A stretch of DNA of 64,000 nt from DATAWK01 sp036267255. Lineage in GTDB: Bacteria > Acidobacteriota > Terriglobia > Terriglobales > Acidobacteriaceae. The stretch's first letter is position 1, and each line of letters starts with the position of its first letter. The stretch spans positions 62,001 through 126,000 of the forward strand of contig DATAWK010000003.1 in the NCBI GenBank assembly GCA_036267255.1, written 5' to 3'. Below the pieces are notes generated by a model. That model worked only from the letters and a program-made list of their open reading frames with translations. It made no database searches and was not told the DNA's origin. Positions 61,856 through 64,000 of this stretch are shown piece after piece. A program made the position numbers and the translations under genes.

Positions 61856-62641
61856 GTGGCACAGACCATTGTGAATGACATTCTTCCGGCAGCAGGGAGC
61901 GATCCATCTGCTGCCGTAGCCATCGACTTCAAAAGCATGAAGACGCGGCTGCCTGCCTGGGACGATTTCGACGCATATTTATTTGATATTGACGGCACGC
62001 TGCTGCGCAGCCGCGACCGCACCCATTACAGCTCCTTTGCAGAAAGCCTTTGGACGATCACCGGACTGCAAGGCAGTCTGGATGGCATTCCGCTGCACGG
62101 CAATACCGATACAGCCATTTTGCAGGAAGTTCTTCGGCGTCATGCAATCGCGGCGGCGGATGCGGAGACGCTGACGCCCCAGATTCTGGATGCCATGCGC
62201 CGCATTGTTCTGGCCAGAAAGCATTCCATTGTGGTCTATCCCATGCCGGGTGTGTTCGCCACGCTGGAACATCTGCGCCGGCGGGACCGTCTGCTGGGAC
62301 TAGGTACCGGGAATCTGGAATCGATCGGCTGGCTGAAGACCGAGATATGCGGTCTGCGCGACTACTTTACCTTTGGCGCATTCAGCGACCACTTTCATGT
62401 TCGCTCCGAGCTGATCGCGAATGGAGCCGAGCAGGCGCGCGCGCTTGCAGGCGCACAGGCCCGCATCTGCGTCGTGGGAGACACGCCGGCGGACATTGCC
62501 GCGGCGCAGGCCAATTCCCTTCCCGTAATTGCCGTAGCGACCGGGATGTATTCGCTGGAAGAATTGGGTCAGCATGCTCCTGAATTCGCTGTTTCCACGT
62601 TGCGCGAGCTGATGGCTTGCGCAACCTCGGCAGAACCCTGA
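61856..62641 (+). CDS. HAD-family hydrolase (phosphoglycolate phosphatase-like)
   Basis: 261 residues. The nucleophile is in FDIDGTLLRS. The motif-II Ser/Thr appears in GLGTGN, and the motif III-IV region includes ARICVVGDTPADIAAAQ. An N-terminal 35-residue segment precedes the domain; an in-frame ATG at 61937 is an alternative start. The cap is helical (type C1). The substrate is unknown. The stop codon overlaps the next gene start by one base (TGATG). Confidence 0.87.
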   Translation: MAQTIVNDILPAAGSDPSAAVAIDFKSMKTRLPAWDDFDAYLFDIDGTLLRSRDRTHYSSFAESLWTITGLQGSLDGIPLHGNTDTAILQEVLRRHAIAAADAETLTPQILDAMRRIVLARKHSIVVYPMPGVFATLEHLRRRDRLLGLGTGNLESIGWLKTEICGLRDYFTFGAFSDHFHVRSELIANGAEQARALAGAQARICVVGDTPADIAAAQANSLPVIAVATGMYSLEELGQHAPEFAVSTLRELMACATSAEP

Positions 62642-64000
62642 TGCGTGCGGCAGAACCACAAACGACAGTCTCCAGATGGAAGCGAATTGCGACGTGGCTG
62701 CTCTGCTACGCGCTGCTTTGCGGCGTGACGGAGCCGCTGCTGCTGGCCCAGCAGGCAGAATTGCCGACCGCTCCGGTGACTTCGGTGAGCCATACTACGG
62801 AGCCCCTTCCAGCGGTCTCCCCAAAGCAACTGGAGAAGGCGCGCAGCCTTTTTGAAAAAGGCACGGCGGCGCTGAAGAAGGACGAATCGGAAAAAGCGCT
62901 GGCCTTGTTAGCGAAGGCACATCGCCTGGCCCCGGCCAACACGGAATATCTGGCTGAATATGAGATCGCCAAGCAGCAGCGGATTGCCGCGCTGATGCGA
63001 TCCGCGGAGAAACAGCAGAATTCCGGCGCGCATGATGCGGCCCTGGGAGATTTGCAGCAGGCGCAATCGCTGGACCCGGACAGTCCCTTTGTGCGCGAGC
63101 ATATTCAGGCCATGAGCGTACAGGCTCCGGCGACACTGGAATCGAAGCCGCTGCCTCCGCTGGGCAGTGGAATTATTCCGCTGGATGCGAAGACCACGGA
63201 AGACACTTTTCATCTTCGCGCCAAGGCGCAGGACCTGGTTCATCGCGTCTTCGATGCGTATGGCATTACGGCGTTGCTGGATGAGTCGGTCCCGAGCACT
63301 GTCGTGCAGTTCGATATCGACAAGGCACCCTTTGCCGCCGCTTCGACAGCGGTGCAGCTGGCGACCAACACGTTTGTGGTTCCGCTGGACCCGCACCGCG
63401 TGCTGGTGGCAAAAGATACGCCGGAAAACCGGAAGAAATTCGAACGGCTGCTTTTGGAGACGGTGTATTTGCCCGGCCTGTCGGGCAAACAGATGATCGA
63501 TGCAACAAATCTGATCAAGAACGTCTTCAGCGTGAAGCAGGTGGCTGTGGATGAAACGAACAGCACGATCAGCATTCGCGCACCGGAGTCGGTGCTGCGT
63601 GCGATCAACCTGACGGTGGCCCACTTGTATCAGGAGCAACCGGAGGTGATTCTGGACGTACGAGCCTACCAGGTGAACTATTCCAATATGCAGAACCTGG
63701 GGTTGCAACTGCCGCAGGCGTTTACCGTTTTTAATGTAACGACGGAAATACAAAGCCTGATCCAAAGCAACCAGAGCCTAATCAACCAGTTGATTGCGAG
63801 CGGACTGGTCAGTCCGGGCGATTATGCCGCGATTGCCGCGCTGCTGGTTTACTACGGACTGGCGAGCGGTTCCCTTTTGAGCCAGCCATTTGCTTTATTC
63901 GGCAATGGACTTACGCTGAGCGGCCTGACGTTTGGCACGGTGGGCGCCAATGCGTCGCTGAATATTTCAAGCTCCAAACAGCTGGACCATGTGCAGTTGC
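62641..64000 (+). CDS. TPR and secretin-domain protein (partial, runs off the right edge)
   Basis: 453 codons present with no stop codon. The N-terminus has basic residues, then a hydrophobic stretch (IATWLLCYALLCGVTEPLLLA), a signal peptide. Residues about 60-170 are TPR-like (LEKARSLFEKGTAALKKDESEKALALLAKAHRL). Residues about 190-350 resemble secretin N domains: TEDTFHLRAKAQDLVHRVFDAYG, then LPGLSGKQMIDATNLIKNVF and VILDVRAYQVN. So it is probably an outer-membrane secretin of type II/IV pilus type. The beta-barrel secretin domain would lie beyond the window. Confidence 0.8.
   Translation, partial: MRAAEPQTTVSRWKRIATWLLCYALLCGVTEPLLLAQQAELPTAPVTSVSHTTEPLPAVSPKQLEKARSLFEKGTAALKKDESEKALALLAKAHRLAPANTEYLAEYEIAKQQRIAALMRSAEKQQNSGAHDAALGDLQQAQSLDPDSPFVREHIQAMSVQAPATLESKPLPPLGSGIIPLDAKTTEDTFHLRAKAQDLVHRVFDAYGITALLDESVPSTVVQFDIDKAPFAAASTAVQLATNTFVVPLDPHRVLVAKDTPENRKKFERLLLETVYLPGLSGKQMIDATNLIKNVFSVKQVAVDETNSTISIRAPESVLRAINLTVAHLYQEQPEVILDVRAYQVNYSNMQNLGLQLPQAFTVFNVTTEIQSLIQSNQSLINQLIASGLVSPGDYAAIAALLVYYGLASGSLLSQPFALFGNGLTLSGLTFGTVGANASLNISSSKQLDHVQL

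Noticed and set aside
1..64000. CRISPR array, prophage or complete insertion sequence
   Set aside because: No regularly spaced repeat-spacer array, no phage structural genes and no transposase were seen anywhere in the window.

Overview
The window looks like chromosomal DNA from an acidobacterium (Acidobacteriota, probably class Terriglobia). The evidence is indirect: moderately GC-rich codon use, a secreted lipoprotein of the DUF4382/DUF5666 type, a c-subunit of ATP synthase with an N-terminal signal-like extension, an SMC with a long acidic insert, TPR-secretin proteins, and intergenic hairpins with the core GGCT(A/G)AAGCC. No 16S gene is present, so this is inference.

Layout. 1-8.2 kb: lipoprotein, signal peptidase I, carAB (carbamoyl phosphate synthesis) and a DapA-superfamily aldolase, all on +. 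8.2-8.6 kb: a compound hairpin repeat, a tRNA-Arg(CCT) and a short tandem repeat. 8.6-16.3 kb: a GH29 fucosidase-like enzyme, then an envelope polysaccharide cluster (GT4 glycosyltransferase, TylF-like methyltransferase, Wzx-like flippase, two tandem GT9 glycosyltransferases). 16.3-22 kb: bifunctional nuclease, miaB and small enzymes (methyltransferase, thioesterase, STAS protein, carbonic anhydrase). 21.9-22.9 kb: an unrecognised gene bracketed by 52-bp direct repeats. 23-28.6 kb: pdxST, an aa3-type oxidase (coxBAC), thiS and a small hypothetical gene.

29-43.2 kb is a complex I operon, nuoA-C-D-(orf)-E-F-[hicAB]-G-H-J-K-L-M-N. It has no nuoB and no nuoI. A hicAB toxin-antitoxin pair sits between nuoF and nuoG, and its hicA is frameshifted. 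An unknown 130-codon gene sits between nuoD and nuoE. 43.2-46.9 kb on the minus strand holds an ABC exporter and the F0 genes atpZ-atpI-atpB-atpE; no F1 gene is nearby. With cox and nuo, about 20 kb is thus devoted to respiratory energy conservation.

47-64 kb: lysS, a PLP decarboxylase, an Rrf2 regulator, a DUF4238 gene in a low-density stretch, a YmdB-type phosphodiesterase, a secreted repeat protein, an SDR, smc, purC, cvpA, a Fis-type regulator, a HAD phosphatase, and a TPR/secretin gene that runs off the right edge.

The strongest candidates for something new are the hicAB insertion in the nuo operon, the missing nuoB/nuoI with an extra gene, the repeat-flanked gene at 22 kb, and the paired hairpin elements at 8.2 and 21.0 kb.
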